The notes under the pieces were generated by a model. That model worked only from the letters and a program-made list of their open reading frames with translations, searched no databases and was not told the origin of the DNA. A stretch of 53,284 nt of DNA from Alistipes sp. (lineage in GTDB: Bacteria; Bacteroidota; Bacteroidia; Bacteroidales; Rikenellaceae), in the NCBI GenBank assembly GCA_017398555.1, contig JAFQFV010000018.1:1-53284 (forward strand), in the 5' to 3' direction. Shown here one piece after another: positions 16,545-24,913 of the stretch (the stretch's first letter is position 1; every line of letters starts with the position of its first letter). The position numbers and the translations under genes were made by a program.

Positions 16545-18659
16545 ATGAACCCGTTGGATAATAGTATAAAGTTTGTCTCCGGTGTGGGGGAGGTGCGTGC
16601 CAAGCTGCTTGGAAAGGAGATTGGGGTGCACACGGTGCGTGATATGCTCTACCACTTCCCATTCCGCTACATCGACCGCACTAAGGTCTATACTATCGGC
16701 GAGCTGAACGAGGCCAATACACAGAGTGGCTATATCCAGATTCGTGGCCGCGTGACGGGTAAAAACTTCTTCGGCGAGGGGCGCAACAGGCGTTTTGTTG
16801 TCTATATCTCGGATAATACGGGTAGGGCAGAGCTTATCTGGTTTCGCGGCATAAAGTGGGTGGAGAATAAGTTTGAGTTGGGCAGGGAGTATATGGTCTT
16901 TGGCCGAGCATCATTCTTCCGCAGCGAGCTGAGCTTAGTGCATCCTGAGGTGGAGCCCGTTGAGGTGGCTGCAACCCGTAAGGTACAGTGCTCAATGCAG
17001 GGCATCTACTCGACTACAGAAAAGCTCTCTTCGGCACTCGGCACAAAGGGTATGTACAACATTCTTGCCAAGATTTGGGAGAATGTGAAGGGTAAGGTTG
17101 AGGACTATATGCCTGATTATCTGCGCAATAAGTATGGACTTATCACTCTTGAGCAGGCGCTCTACAATATCCACTTTCCTCAGTCGCCGATGATGCTTAA
17201 GCAGGCGCAGTACCGCCTGAAGTTCGATGAACTCTTCGGCATACAGCTCAATATACAGTCCCTGCGTACCGCCCGCGTGACGGCACATGCAGGTTTTCAC
17301 TTTGGTCGTGTGGGTAACTACTTCAACACCTTCTATAACACCCGTCTGCCATTTCCGCTCACGGGGGCGCAGAAGAGGGTGATTAAGGAGATACGCACCG
17401 ATACCGTCTCAGGTTGTCAGATGAACCGCCTGCTGCAGGGCGATGTGGGTAGCGGAAAGACCGTCGTGGCGCTGTTGTCGATGATTCTTGCTGTCGATAA
17501 TGGCTACCAGGCGTGTATGATGGCACCGACCGAGATATTGGCTCGCCAGCACTATGCCACCATTGTAAAGATGGTGGGCGATATAGGTCTTCGTATCGGT
17601 GTGCTTACAGGCACGACAAAGACCAAGGAGCGCCGGCAGACACTTGCCGCCCTTGCTGCAGGGGAGATAGATATCCTTGTCGGCACACACGCACTGCTTG
17701 AGGAGCGCGTGCAGTTCTCAAATCTGGGCTTTGTGGTCATAGACGAGCAGCACCGCTTTGGTGTTGAGCAGAGGGCGCGTCTGTGGACAAAGAACAACAA
17801 TCCGCCGCATATCCTTGTCATGACGGCAACACCTATCCCGAGGACCCTTGCCATGACTCTCTATGGTGACCTCGATGTCTCGATTATCGACGAACTACCA
17901 CCGGGCAGACAGCCTATCAGAACTCTCCACTACTACGACTCGGCACGTCTGCGTCTGTTTGGTTTTATGCGTGAGCAGATAGCGCAGGGTCGCCAGATAT
18001 ATATCGTCTATCCGCTCATTAAGGAGTCGGAAAAGGCAGATTATGCCAACCTTGAGCAGGGTTTTGCCGCCATTGTGCAGGACTTTCCGCTGCCGAAGTA
18101 TCGCGTCTCGGCGTGTCATGGTAAGATGAAGCCGGAGGATAAGGAGGAGTCTATGCGCCAATTTAAGTGTGGCGAGGCGGATATCCTTGTGGCAACCTCT
18201 GTAATTGAGGTGGGTGTGGATGTGCCAAATGCAACGGTGATGGTTATCGAGTCGGCAGAGCGTTTCGGCCTTGCCCAGCTGCATCAGTTGCGTGGTCGTG
18301 TGGGTCGCGGTGCAAATCAGTCGTACTGTATTCTGATGTCTGACGAGAAGCTCTCCAAGGAGTCGAGAACACGCCTTGAGGCTATGTGTGAGACTACTGA
18401 CGGTTTCCGTCTGGCGGAGCTCGATTTGCAGCTGCGCGGTGCGGGAGATATCCACGGCACGCTGCAGAGTGGCGACGCTGTATCGCTGAAGATTGCCAAC
18501 CCGACACTTGACAATCAAGTCCTTCAGGTGGCACAGCAGGCAGCCATCGCCCTGCTTGCTATAGATCCGACCCTTGCAGAGCCTCAACACTATCCTCTCC
18601 GAGAGCTTAAGGCCCGTTTTTCGACGGAGAAGGATATAGATTTTTCGAAGATTTCATAA
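16545..18659 (+). CDS. recG: ATP-dependent DNA helicase RecG
   Basis: A 704-residue branch-migration helicase that remodels stalled forks and recombination intermediates. An N-terminal wedge/OB domain (about 55-160) is followed by SF2 helicase motifs: Walker A LLQGDVGSGKTVVAL, DEQH box VIDEQHRFGVEQ, motif III MTATPIPRTLAMTLYGDLD, motif V ATSVIEVGVDVPNA and motif VI QLRGRVGRG, then the C-terminal TRG-type region with LDLQLRGAGDIHGT. Length is normal. Confidence 0.96.
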   Translation: MNPLDNSIKFVSGVGEVRAKLLGKEIGVHTVRDMLYHFPFRYIDRTKVYTIGELNEANTQSGYIQIRGRVTGKNFFGEGRNRRFVVYISDNTGRAELIWFRGIKWVENKFELGREYMVFGRASFFRSELSLVHPEVEPVEVAATRKVQCSMQGIYSTTEKLSSALGTKGMYNILAKIWENVKGKVEDYMPDYLRNKYGLITLEQALYNIHFPQSPMMLKQAQYRLKFDELFGIQLNIQSLRTARVTAHAGFHFGRVGNYFNTFYNTRLPFPLTGAQKRVIKEIRTDTVSGCQMNRLLQGDVGSGKTVVALLSMILAVDNGYQACMMAPTEILARQHYATIVKMVGDIGLRIGVLTGTTKTKERRQTLAALAAGEIDILVGTHALLEERVQFSNLGFVVIDEQHRFGVEQRARLWTKNNNPPHILVMTATPIPRTLAMTLYGDLDVSIIDELPPGRQPIRTLHYYDSARLRLFGFMREQIAQGRQIYIVYPLIKESEKADYANLEQGFAAIVQDFPLPKYRVSACHGKMKPEDKEESMRQFKCGEADILVATSVIEVGVDVPNATVMVIESAERFGLAQLHQLRGRVGRGANQSYCILMSDEKLSKESRTRLEAMCETTDGFRLAELDLQLRGAGDIHGTLQSGDAVSLKIANPTLDNQVLQVAQQAAIALLAIDPTLAEPQHYPLRELKARFSTEKDIDFSKIS

Positions 18660-18689
18660 TAGGGAGCAAATTTTGCTCGTTATAGAGGC

Positions 18690-19487
18690 ATGAAGAGGAT
18701 TGTAACAGTTATCATATCGCTTTTTACCACCTTGACACTCTCGGCGCAGGTCTATCATGCAGGCGAGCAACTCGACTATCGCGTGGCATATAAGGCGAAA
18801 CTTGTACCAAATACCGAGATGGCAACCGTTACGGTGCGGACTTCGCTCGATACTCTTGAGGGTAAGAGCGTCTATCGCGTTATGGGCCTGGGTAAGATTA
18901 TGCCTGAGTATCGCTGGTTCTTCAACCTTGAGGACCGATACGATATCCTTGTCGATACCCTTACCAAGCGCACAAAACGCTTTGAGAGTAATATCCGCGA
19001 GGGGGATTACACCTTCCGCAGCCATTATAAGTACGATTGGGATAGCCTTAAGGTGCACACCTGGGCGCAGAGCCGCCAAAGAACGCCGGTATCTCGCACA
19101 ATGAATCTTACAGAGCGCAGTATGGACCCCGTGTCGCTCTATTTTAATCTGCGTTCGATAGATGCCTCAACCCTGAAAGAGGGGGAGGTGTATAACTTGG
19201 AGATGGTGCTTGAGGATACTATTAAGGTGCTCAAATACAGACTCCTCGGCCGTGAGGTGTGTCGCGTACCTCAAAAGGGTAAGTTCAGAACAATAAAACT
19301 CGCCTGCACACTTGGCACAAGCGAGGGGTTCTCGTTTACCGACGGCTCGGAGTTCTTTATCTGGATTACGGATGATAAAAATAAGTTCCCTGTACTGCTC
19401 GAATCGCCGATAATTGTCGGCAGTATCCGAGCCTATATCTCTGACTTTAAGGGACTTAAATATCCGTTGGACTGCAAGGTAAAATAG
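18690..19487 (+). CDS. DUF3108 domain exported protein
   Basis: A 265-residue exported protein with a signal peptide ending LSAQ. I recognise DUF3108 from the AGEQLDYRVAYKAKLVPNTEMATV opening and the late SEFFIWITDDKNKFPVLLES segment. Function unknown; members are predicted beta-rich periplasmic or outer-membrane proteins. It lies 30 bases after recG, with the small palindrome GAGCAAATTTTGCTC (18664-18678) between, and converges with the esterase gene two bases away. Confidence 0.8.
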   Translation: MKRIVTVIISLFTTLTLSAQVYHAGEQLDYRVAYKAKLVPNTEMATVTVRTSLDTLEGKSVYRVMGLGKIMPEYRWFFNLEDRYDILVDTLTKRTKRFESNIREGDYTFRSHYKYDWDSLKVHTWAQSRQRTPVSRTMNLTERSMDPVSLYFNLRSIDASTLKEGEVYNLEMVLEDTIKVLKYRLLGREVCRVPQKGKFRTIKLACTLGTSEGFSFTDGSEFFIWITDDKNKFPVLLESPIIVGSIRAYISDFKGLKYPLDCKVK

Positions 19488-19489
19488 CC

Positions 19490-20368
19490 CTATTTGAGAT
19501 AGAGGGAGAAGAATTTCCAAACCTCGGCAGCGGAGTCCATACTATCACTTGCCCAGTTGTGCTTTCCCCCGACAACCTCGTAGAGCCAAACCTGATTTCC
19601 ATCTGTGCCCCCAACGTATCTGTGGGCAATAACCTTGTTTTTGATTAGAGGCAGCACCTCTCTCTGCTCGTGTGTGCAGCGATTTACCGCAGCCCATAGC
19701 CCTACGGCGCAAGGTATGGCAATGTCGGCACCCCAACCATCGTTGTTGTATGGGTCGCCATTCCAGCGAGATAGTTTATCCTCTGTTCCGTGCACCTCCA
19801 TCAGTGGAATAGCTCGTTTTGGCTTGAGCGTGCGGTAGCGACACTCCATAATATGACCCGACATAGGCGCTACAGCTGTAAAGGTGTCAGCTGCTTGATA
19901 TGCAAGCATATAACACATCGCTCCACCGTTTGAGTGACCTGTTGCAAAGAGATTTTTTGTGGATAGATTGTACCTCTTCTGCAGATGCTTTGCCAACTTT
20001 ACGGCAAACCCTACATCATCGCGCTCCGCACCATTGTCGATGTGGAATTGGTAACCCACGCTCCAGTAGTGCTTCCCCTTAAAATCCTTCGGCCCACGAG
20101 GGTAACAGATAGCAAAACCGTGCTTGTCTGCCACGGGATGAAAACCATATTTGATGGATGGGATATCCTTTGAGCCGTAGCCGTGAAAGACCATCAGCAG
20201 AGGTGCATTCTCGGCCATATTTTTCGGGATATAGAGCCAATAGTCGTACTCAACCCCCTTGTGTTTGAAGGTGTGCTCGGTGAGCGTTCCTGTGCCGTCA
20301 ATCTCTGCGGCGAGAGCTGTGTTGCAGAGTGAAAAAAGAGTCAAAAAAAGTAAAAACCACTCTCTCAT
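19490..20368 (-). CDS. Secreted alpha/beta hydrolase, PHB depolymerase/feruloyl esterase-like
   Basis: A 292-residue exported esterase with a signal peptide ending about ALAAE. The LpqC/polyhydroxybutyrate-depolymerase-like fold is shown by LLMVFHGYGS (oxyanion region), nucleophile Ser in ATGHSNGGAM, GTEDKLS (acid region) and GGKHNW (catalytic His). Members of this family act on aryl or feruloyl esters of plant polysaccharides or on polyesters; the natural substrate here is unknown. It has its own promoter and no sugar-degradation genes next to it. Confidence 0.85.
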   Translation of the reverse strand: MREWFLLFLTLFSLCNTALAAEIDGTGTLTEHTFKHKGVEYDYWLYIPKNMAENAPLLMVFHGYGSKDIPSIKYGFHPVADKHGFAICYPRGPKDFKGKHYWSVGYQFHIDNGAERDDVGFAVKLAKHLQKRYNLSTKNLFATGHSNGGAMCYMLAYQAADTFTAVAPMSGHIMECRYRTLKPKRAIPLMEVHGTEDKLSRWNGDPYNNDGWGADIAIPCAVGLWAAVNRCTHEQREVLPLIKNKVIAHRYVGGTDGNQVWLYEVVGGKHNWASDSMDSAAEVWKFFSLYLK

Positions 20369-20386
20369 AAGCGTTGTTATTTATTG

Positions 20387-20394
20387 CAAAGATA
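20387..20394 (-). promoter_or_regulatory. Promoter -7 box of the esterase gene
   Basis: TATCTTTG on the minus strand, 18 bases before the start codon. Confidence 0.6.
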
Positions 20395-20437
20395 GCAAAT
20401 CTTGCATATTTTATGGGGATGGTAGAAAATATTTTAC

Positions 20438-20445
20438 TACCTTTG
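20438..20445 (+). promoter_or_regulatory. Promoter -7 box of the small-peptide/lipoprotein operon
   Basis: TACCTTTG matches TAnnTTTG; the leader to ATG 20487 is about 35 bases. Confidence 0.6.
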
Positions 20446-20486
20446 CGCCCATAAATGTTTTATAAATAACTATAAAAGACTTGTTT

Positions 20487-20633
20487 ATGAGAAAGGTTAG
20501 TAGAGGTAATGAGGGCTATCAGAGTCCGCAGTTATCCGTTTTTAATGTTGTAGCCGAGGCAGGTTTTACCATCTCGGACGGTATCGGTTTGCCTGGAGAG
20601 AGTCCGGATTTTAACGATTTTGGTGATTTTTAA
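20487..20633 (+). CDS. Small acidic 48-residue protein
   Basis: A complete 48-codon frame (ATG 20487, TAA 20631) lies between a good promoter box and the lipoprotein gene, which starts 12 bases after its stop. The product begins MRKVSRGNEGYQSPQLSVF, continues with a hydrophobic/acidic middle (VVAEAGFTISDG) and ends in an acidic aromatic tail, SPDFNDFGDF. Many Bacteroidales genomes have roughly 50-residue genes of this plan (a Y-x-x-P-x-L-x-V start, a short acidic tail) just before surface-lipoprotein or fimbrillin genes; that is my recollection of the pattern, not a search result. There is no signal peptide. It could be a genuine small protein or a translated leader controlling the next gene. 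Confidence 0.6.
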   Translation: MRKVSRGNEGYQSPQLSVFNVVAEAGFTISDGIGLPGESPDFNDFGDF

Positions 20634-20645
20634 CACATTACAGCT

Positions 20646-22712
20646 ATGAAGAAACTTGTATATACACTTACAGCTATTGCAGCTCTTCTCAGCTCTTGTG
20701 TTAAGAGTACAGATGAGCAGATTGTTGTCGAGAAGAGCACAACTGTTGCCGTAGAGGTTGTTCCGGCAGAGTCAAGAACATTTATCGAGGGTACAGAGAT
20801 TCGTTGGGCAGAGAGCGGTGAGCAGCTCAACATCATCTACTTTGCTGACGATAGCACAACACGCCGTCAGAGTGCAACCCACGAGGACTATACGCTAACA
20901 AATAACTGCGCAGAGTTTTCAGCAGATATTACAGCTACAGATGGCGCTACACAGTACACATTCGGTGCCTTCTATCCGTATGCTTATAAATCTACCACAT
21001 CGTCAATCAGCCTTACAGTGCCTCAGGAGCAGACCCCTACAGAGAGCAGCTATGATCCATTGACAGATATCTTGGTGTCAGAGAATCCTGTTGTTACAGA
21101 GAGCGTTCCGAGCAAGATTAGCTTTAAGTTTGCGCGTATGGTTGCATTCGCAAAGATGACCCTTGTAGGTATTCCTGCCGGTGAGAAGATTGAGAAGGTT
21201 GTATTCTCATCTGCCGCAAAGCCAGCAGGTGCTGTTGAGTTCAAGGTGCACGAGCAGGGTACCCTTGAGACAGCAAAGTGGTATAATAACTACGAGGATA
21301 TCACCCTCCACCTCGGTGGTCGTACCGCTACAGGCGAGGATACAGTGTGGTTTACAACTGTTCCTACCGATTTGAGCGGCTCATCATTCACCGTAACCGT
21401 TGTAACAGACCGAGTAAATTATACAAAGACTGTTGATCTGACCGATAAGAAGCTCACCTTTGAGCGTGCAGATGTTGCCCAGTTCCGCGTAACTGACCTT
21501 GTTGAGCAGCAGAAGCCACAGGTTTACAAGCTTATGACCGACATCACTGCTCTTTCTGCAGGCGATAAGGTTATTTTCTGTACAAAGAATACAGCATCTT
21601 CTTCAGCAAAGCTCCTCTCAACCGTTGAGGATGGTACCGCGCTTAAGTTCACAAGTAGTGCAACTATTACTGATGCTCTTGAGATAGAGGCTAACACACT
21701 TCCAGAGAATACAGCAGTATTTACTGTTGAGGCTGGCGTTACAGCTGACACCTTTGCTTTCAAAGCCGCTGAGGGTTACCTCTTTGGTACATATGATGCT
21801 GAGAATTGGACAAGCGACCTCTCTTTTAAGGCCGCAAAGGATGAGGAGGCTACTTGGGTGGTATCTATGAGCGCAGAGAGCTATTTTGTAACTCTTTACA
21901 ACACTCTTCACGGTCGTTACTTCAACAACTATGGTGGCAGCAAGTTTAACTTTGCAGGTAGCCAGAGCACTTACTACTACTATATCTACTACATCGACGG
22001 CGCAGCAACTGAGGAGCCTGAGACTCCTGAGCAGCCTGTAGTAACTCCTCTTGCAGTCCCTGTTGTTACTGCTACAGCTACTGCAAACACCGTAACCGTT
22101 GAGTGGACAGCAGTTGAGGGTGCAAAGGACTATACAGTTGTTTGTGGCGAGCAGAGCGTAACCGTGACTGCTACAACTGCAACCTTTGAGAATGTGGCTG
22201 CAGGCTCATATAAGGTAACCGTTACTGCAAATCCTGCAGACGAGGCACTCCATACAGCATCTACATCTGAGGCTGTTGAGGTCGTTGTTGAGGATGCTCC
22301 TGCAGGGGGTGGCGATGCTCAAGCACAAAGCGTAACCCTCACCTTCCCAACCGATTTCCCTGAGGGTGCAACAAGTGGTGGTAGCGTAGGTACTATCTAT
22401 AGCGGTGATGTAATCATCTCATCTACAGGCTCTTGGAGAACAAACAAAGCAGATGGTCGTGATTGTATCTATATCGGCAGAACATCCTCTGGCGAGCTTC
22501 GTATCGAGGCGCAGAATGGCAAGGTTATCACAAAGGTTACCCTTACCGCTCCTGTCGGTTATCTTGTAGATTTGAAGTGGAAGGAGTATGATGGTTTCAC
22601 AACAGGCACCTACTCAGATAGTTGGAGTGGCGAGTGTAAGTCACGCATCGTCTTTACCGCTGCCGGCTCAAGCCACTCAAATATCGAGTCAATCACAGTG
22701 GAGTACAAGTAA
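20646..22712 (+). CDS. Fimbrillin-like lipoprotein with FN3 domain
   Basis: A 688-residue predicted surface lipoprotein with lipobox LLSSC (about residue 18). The N-terminal 300 residues resemble fimbrillin-type adhesins: SRTFIEGTEIRWAESGEQL, ITATDGATQYTFGAFYPY and VARMVAFAKMTL-like strands. The middle contains a second beta domain with an aromatic run, YYYYIYYIDG, then a Pro/Glu linker, a fibronectin type III domain (about 455-545, TVEWTAVEGAKDY) and a C-terminal beta domain ending SNIESITVEYK. No enzyme motif is seen. A role in attachment or binding polysaccharide at the cell surface is inferred. Confidence 0.75.
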   Translation: MKKLVYTLTAIAALLSSCVKSTDEQIVVEKSTTVAVEVVPAESRTFIEGTEIRWAESGEQLNIIYFADDSTTRRQSATHEDYTLTNNCAEFSADITATDGATQYTFGAFYPYAYKSTTSSISLTVPQEQTPTESSYDPLTDILVSENPVVTESVPSKISFKFARMVAFAKMTLVGIPAGEKIEKVVFSSAAKPAGAVEFKVHEQGTLETAKWYNNYEDITLHLGGRTATGEDTVWFTTVPTDLSGSSFTVTVVTDRVNYTKTVDLTDKKLTFERADVAQFRVTDLVEQQKPQVYKLMTDITALSAGDKVIFCTKNTASSSAKLLSTVEDGTALKFTSSATITDALEIEANTLPENTAVFTVEAGVTADTFAFKAAEGYLFGTYDAENWTSDLSFKAAKDEEATWVVSMSAESYFVTLYNTLHGRYFNNYGGSKFNFAGSQSTYYYYIYYIDGAATEEPETPEQPVVTPLAVPVVTATATANTVTVEWTAVEGAKDYTVVCGEQSVTVTATTATFENVAAGSYKVTVTANPADEALHTASTSEAVEVVVEDAPAGGGDAQAQSVTLTFPTDFPEGATSGGSVGTIYSGDVIISSTGSWRTNKADGRDCIYIGRTSSGELRIEAQNGKVITKVTLTAPVGYLVDLKWKEYDGFTTGTYSDSWSGECKSRIVFTAAGSSHSNIESITVEYK

Positions 22713-22733
22713 TCAACCTCCCAACCCAAAACA

Positions 22734-22768
22734 AAAATAGCACCCAAATTGGGTGCTATTTTTTTTGG
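22734..22768. terminator. Bidirectional terminator after the fimbrillin-like gene
   Basis: Stem AAAATAGCACCC/GGGTGCTATTTT, loop AAATT, then a T tract. It separates two convergent genes. Confidence 0.9.
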
Positions 22769-22784
22769 GTAAACTTTGCGGTTG

Positions 22785-23657
22785 TTATCTGTAAATCACG
22801 TAGTTGCGCAGATAGTTGATAAGCGTTAGGAGTGGGAGCAGGAACGCCATCATAAGGGTAAATATGAATACGATAAGCAGCGAAAACCAAGTCTCGGAGT
22901 TGTCCGTATCGTAACTCTTGGAGCCGTCGCTGTAGGTCTTTACCACCGTATAGCTCTTGGCGGCAGCCACGCCTGTCAGCAGGCTGAGCAGGGTGCGTTT
23001 AACCCAACTGCCCGACTTGTTGCTACCCTTGGCAAGTTGCGCAATAAGCATAAAGTTCGGAGTGCGGCTGGCAAGAAGATATGCTGTAATACCCAAAATC
23101 ACCGCCACAATTGCGGGTGGAAAGGCAACAGACATAATAAGTCCGACAATGGCAAACAGCACAACCAATGTCTTGGAGCCGTTAAATTGACGTGTGCGGG
23201 CGTGGTTGAACACCTCGCTATAGCTGTTTATCTTCTCTACAACGGCCTTATCGGTAGGATTTGCAGTAACGGCCTGCTGCAGAATGGCAAGCGACTGCTT
23301 GATAGCCGAATATTTGTGCGGATATGTGACTATATCTCCCTTGCTATCAGCAACTTCGCCCCAAATGCCATCTATGCTGTCGAGAGAGGTGTTGAGCGCA
23401 TCAACCTCGCTGCTTGTCATCGCTCCGAGCGCTGCATCGGCTCTGTTTTTAGAGAACTCGGCAACCGTATAGTCCGTGCGCAGACCCTTCTGCTTAATGA
23501 GAATAATTATTGTGTGCACCGCAACAACGAGCAGCACCACCAGCGCCGAGATAATCTTCACCCAAAGATTTCGTTCATAGTCAGTAAGGGCATTATCCTC
23601 CGCAAAGGCGGGCAGAGCGGCCAATGCAAAGAGGAAAAGGAGTGTAAATCGCTTCAT
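22785..23657 (-). CDS. Membrane protein of unknown function
   Basis: A 290-residue protein I do not recognise. It has a signal-peptide-like start (to about AFAED), a TM segment about 32-53, a soluble region about 60-165 with predicted helices, a pair of TM segments about 165-205 (VLFAIVGLIMSVAFPPAIVAVILG) and a C-terminal TM about 258-282. A hydrophilic stretch with VVKTYSDGSKSYDTDN precedes the last helix. It stands alone with its own strong promoter. No catalytic motif is visible. Confidence 0.65.
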   Translation of the reverse strand: MKRFTLLFLFALAALPAFAEDNALTDYERNLWVKIISALVVLLVVAVHTIIILIKQKGLRTDYTVAEFSKNRADAALGAMTSSEVDALNTSLDSIDGIWGEVADSKGDIVTYPHKYSAIKQSLAILQQAVTANPTDKAVVEKINSYSEVFNHARTRQFNGSKTLVVLFAIVGLIMSVAFPPAIVAVILGITAYLLASRTPNFMLIAQLAKGSNKSGSWVKRTLLSLLTGVAAAKSYTVVKTYSDGSKSYDTDNSETWFSLLIVFIFTLMMAFLLPLLTLINYLRNYVIYR

Positions 23658-23676
23658 AACATTTGGTTTTGTTAGT

Positions 23677-23708
23677 CAAAGTTAGACAAATTTTACCATA
23701 GTTACAAA
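23677..23708 (-). promoter_or_regulatory. Promoter of the membrane-protein gene
   Basis: Minus-strand TTTG (23708-23705), 20 bases, TAACTTTG (23684-23677): a full two-element match. It ends two bases from the left copy of the 75-bp direct repeat. Confidence 0.75.
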
Positions 23709-23710
23709 TT

Positions 23711-23785
23711 AGTTATTATATCACTGTTTGCAACTAAAATATTCTAACTTATTGTCTAGTAAATTACTAGAATGATAGTGCAAAG
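23711..23785. repeat. 75-bp perfect direct repeat, left copy
   Basis: Identical base for base to 24839-24913. Internally it is an imperfect dyad: TTTGCA, CTA, ATTCTA on the left mirror TAGAAT, TAG, TGCAAA on the right, with the palindrome CTAGTAAATTACTAG (23756-23770) inside. Its last bases also form the outer arm of the palindrome that follows. Confidence 0.95.
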
Positions 23786-23851
23786 CAAGGCGATGAAAGC
23801 GGAGCATAGTAAACCTATGTGAGCATTTCAGCGTCCGCCGATTTGTGCAAA
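23779..23851. repeat. Imperfect long palindrome inside the module
   Basis: Nested inverted arms: TGCAAA/TTTGTGCA outside, GGCG/CGCC (23789-23792 and 23836-23839), TGAAA/TTTCA, and CATAG/CTATG around TAAAC in the centre. It resembles extragenic palindromic elements I associate with Bacteroidales genomes, but copy number cannot be judged here. The rest of 23852-23955 holds no gene. Confidence 0.6.
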
Positions 23852-23955
23852 AAGAGCCAATTAAAACTACCAGCACTTAAAATCGTAAATAATTGAGCTA
23901 TTTTTGTGCAATTTCTCGGCTTCTATTATTAGAAGCAGTAAGTTAACGAGAGAAA

Positions 23956-24768
23956 TTACTCTAATTCAAAGCATAAAGTTTCACTCGTTTTCGCCGTTGT
24001 ATTATATCTCACATTTATGTCTAATTTGATTTTTCTTCTAGATTTATTAGAGTTTTTAATCAACATCTCTTTATCTCCAAACTTATCATCTTTTGGATTT
24101 TGAAGAGAAAACAGATTGCGTCTAACTGCAAAGACTTCTTGATTGTACGCTACAGCCGCAGGGAATGTATATAGACCGTTTTTTATTTTTTTTGCAGAAA
24201 CAACTTCTTGATTTTCATTTATAAATCCGATGATAACATTATCGTTGGCAGATGATTGTATTGATACATATACATTATCCGTATAATTATAAAATCTCTG
24301 ATCGGTATGAATCTGGATACTAGAGGACATCAAAGATACAGATAGACACATACCTAAGAACATCCATATACTCAATACCCAATACGCATTAAGAATCGCT
24401 TTTCTTTTTTTGTAGAATGCAATTAAAAAAATTGTAATATATAGCAACAATGCACTTATAAACGGGTGAGAGTTAATAAAGTCCTTGCAAATTGCCATTA
24501 TTAATGCGTATAATATACCATAGGGCCAGGTATTAAAAAAAAGCCACGCAGTATACTCAACATATGTGGATTGTTCATTTGTTGGGGCAAATATACTTTT
24601 GCCTTTATTGTAGCACAAATATGCACCCATTAGCATATAAGCACAAACTAATGTCCGCGCATATAGATTATCCAATTGGAAATACCAAAGCGTAAATAAT
24701 GTAAATGTAATACTAATTAATAGTCCAAAATCTATACGAAGCAGTAAACGTTCTTCATTTTTTGTCAT
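23956..24768 (-). CDS. AT-rich multi-pass membrane protein of unknown function
   Basis: A 270-residue protein I do not recognise. About five hydrophobic segments occupy residues 10-160 (for example LLISITFTLFTLWYF and ALLLYITIFLIAF), followed by a soluble C-terminal domain of about 110 residues with several Asn/Lys-rich stretches. The DNA is much more AT-rich than its neighbours: line 24241-24300 has 17 G+C of 60. It is the only gene between two perfect 75-bp repeats, so it is probably acquired cargo. A possible promoter, TAACTTTG on the minus strand at 24916-24909, is formed across the right repeat junction and would give a long leader of about 135 bases. Confidence 0.65.
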   Translation of the reverse strand: MTKNEERLLLRIDFGLLISITFTLFTLWYFQLDNLYARTLVCAYMLMGAYLCYNKGKSIFAPTNEQSTYVEYTAWLFFNTWPYGILYALIMAICKDFINSHPFISALLLYITIFLIAFYKKRKAILNAYWVLSIWMFLGMCLSVSLMSSSIQIHTDQRFYNYTDNVYVSIQSSANDNVIIGFINENQEVVSAKKIKNGLYTFPAAVAYNQEVFAVRRNLFSLQNPKDDKFGDKEMLIKNSNKSRRKIKLDINVRYNTTAKTSETLCFELE

Positions 24769-24838
24769 CTCTGTAACAATTTTAATATACCTTTATTACA
24801 TAAGGGCTGGTAAAGGCTGTTAAGGGTAGTTAATTTTG

Positions 24839-24913
24839 AGTTATTATATCACTGTTTGCAACTAAAATATTCTAACTTATTGTCTAGTAAATTACTAGAA
24901 TGATAGTGCAAAG
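24839..24913. repeat. 75-bp perfect direct repeat, right copy
   Basis: Second copy of 23711-23785; the starts are 1128 bases apart. Flanking bases differ on both sides, so the repeat boundary is sharp. Confidence 0.95.

Noticed and set aside
19482-19495. Terminator AAATAGCCCTATTT between DUF3108 and esterase genes
   Set aside because: The stem is at most five pairs with a tiny loop and no T tract.
23711-24913. Integron cassette array with attC sites
   Set aside because: The repeats fold like recombination sites but lack clear attC core motifs, and no integrase gene is in the window; kept only as an analogy.
23711-24913. Ordinary IS or transposon
   Set aside because: No transposase-like gene, no terminal inverted repeats around the module, and a 75-bp direct repeat is far too long for a target-site duplication.
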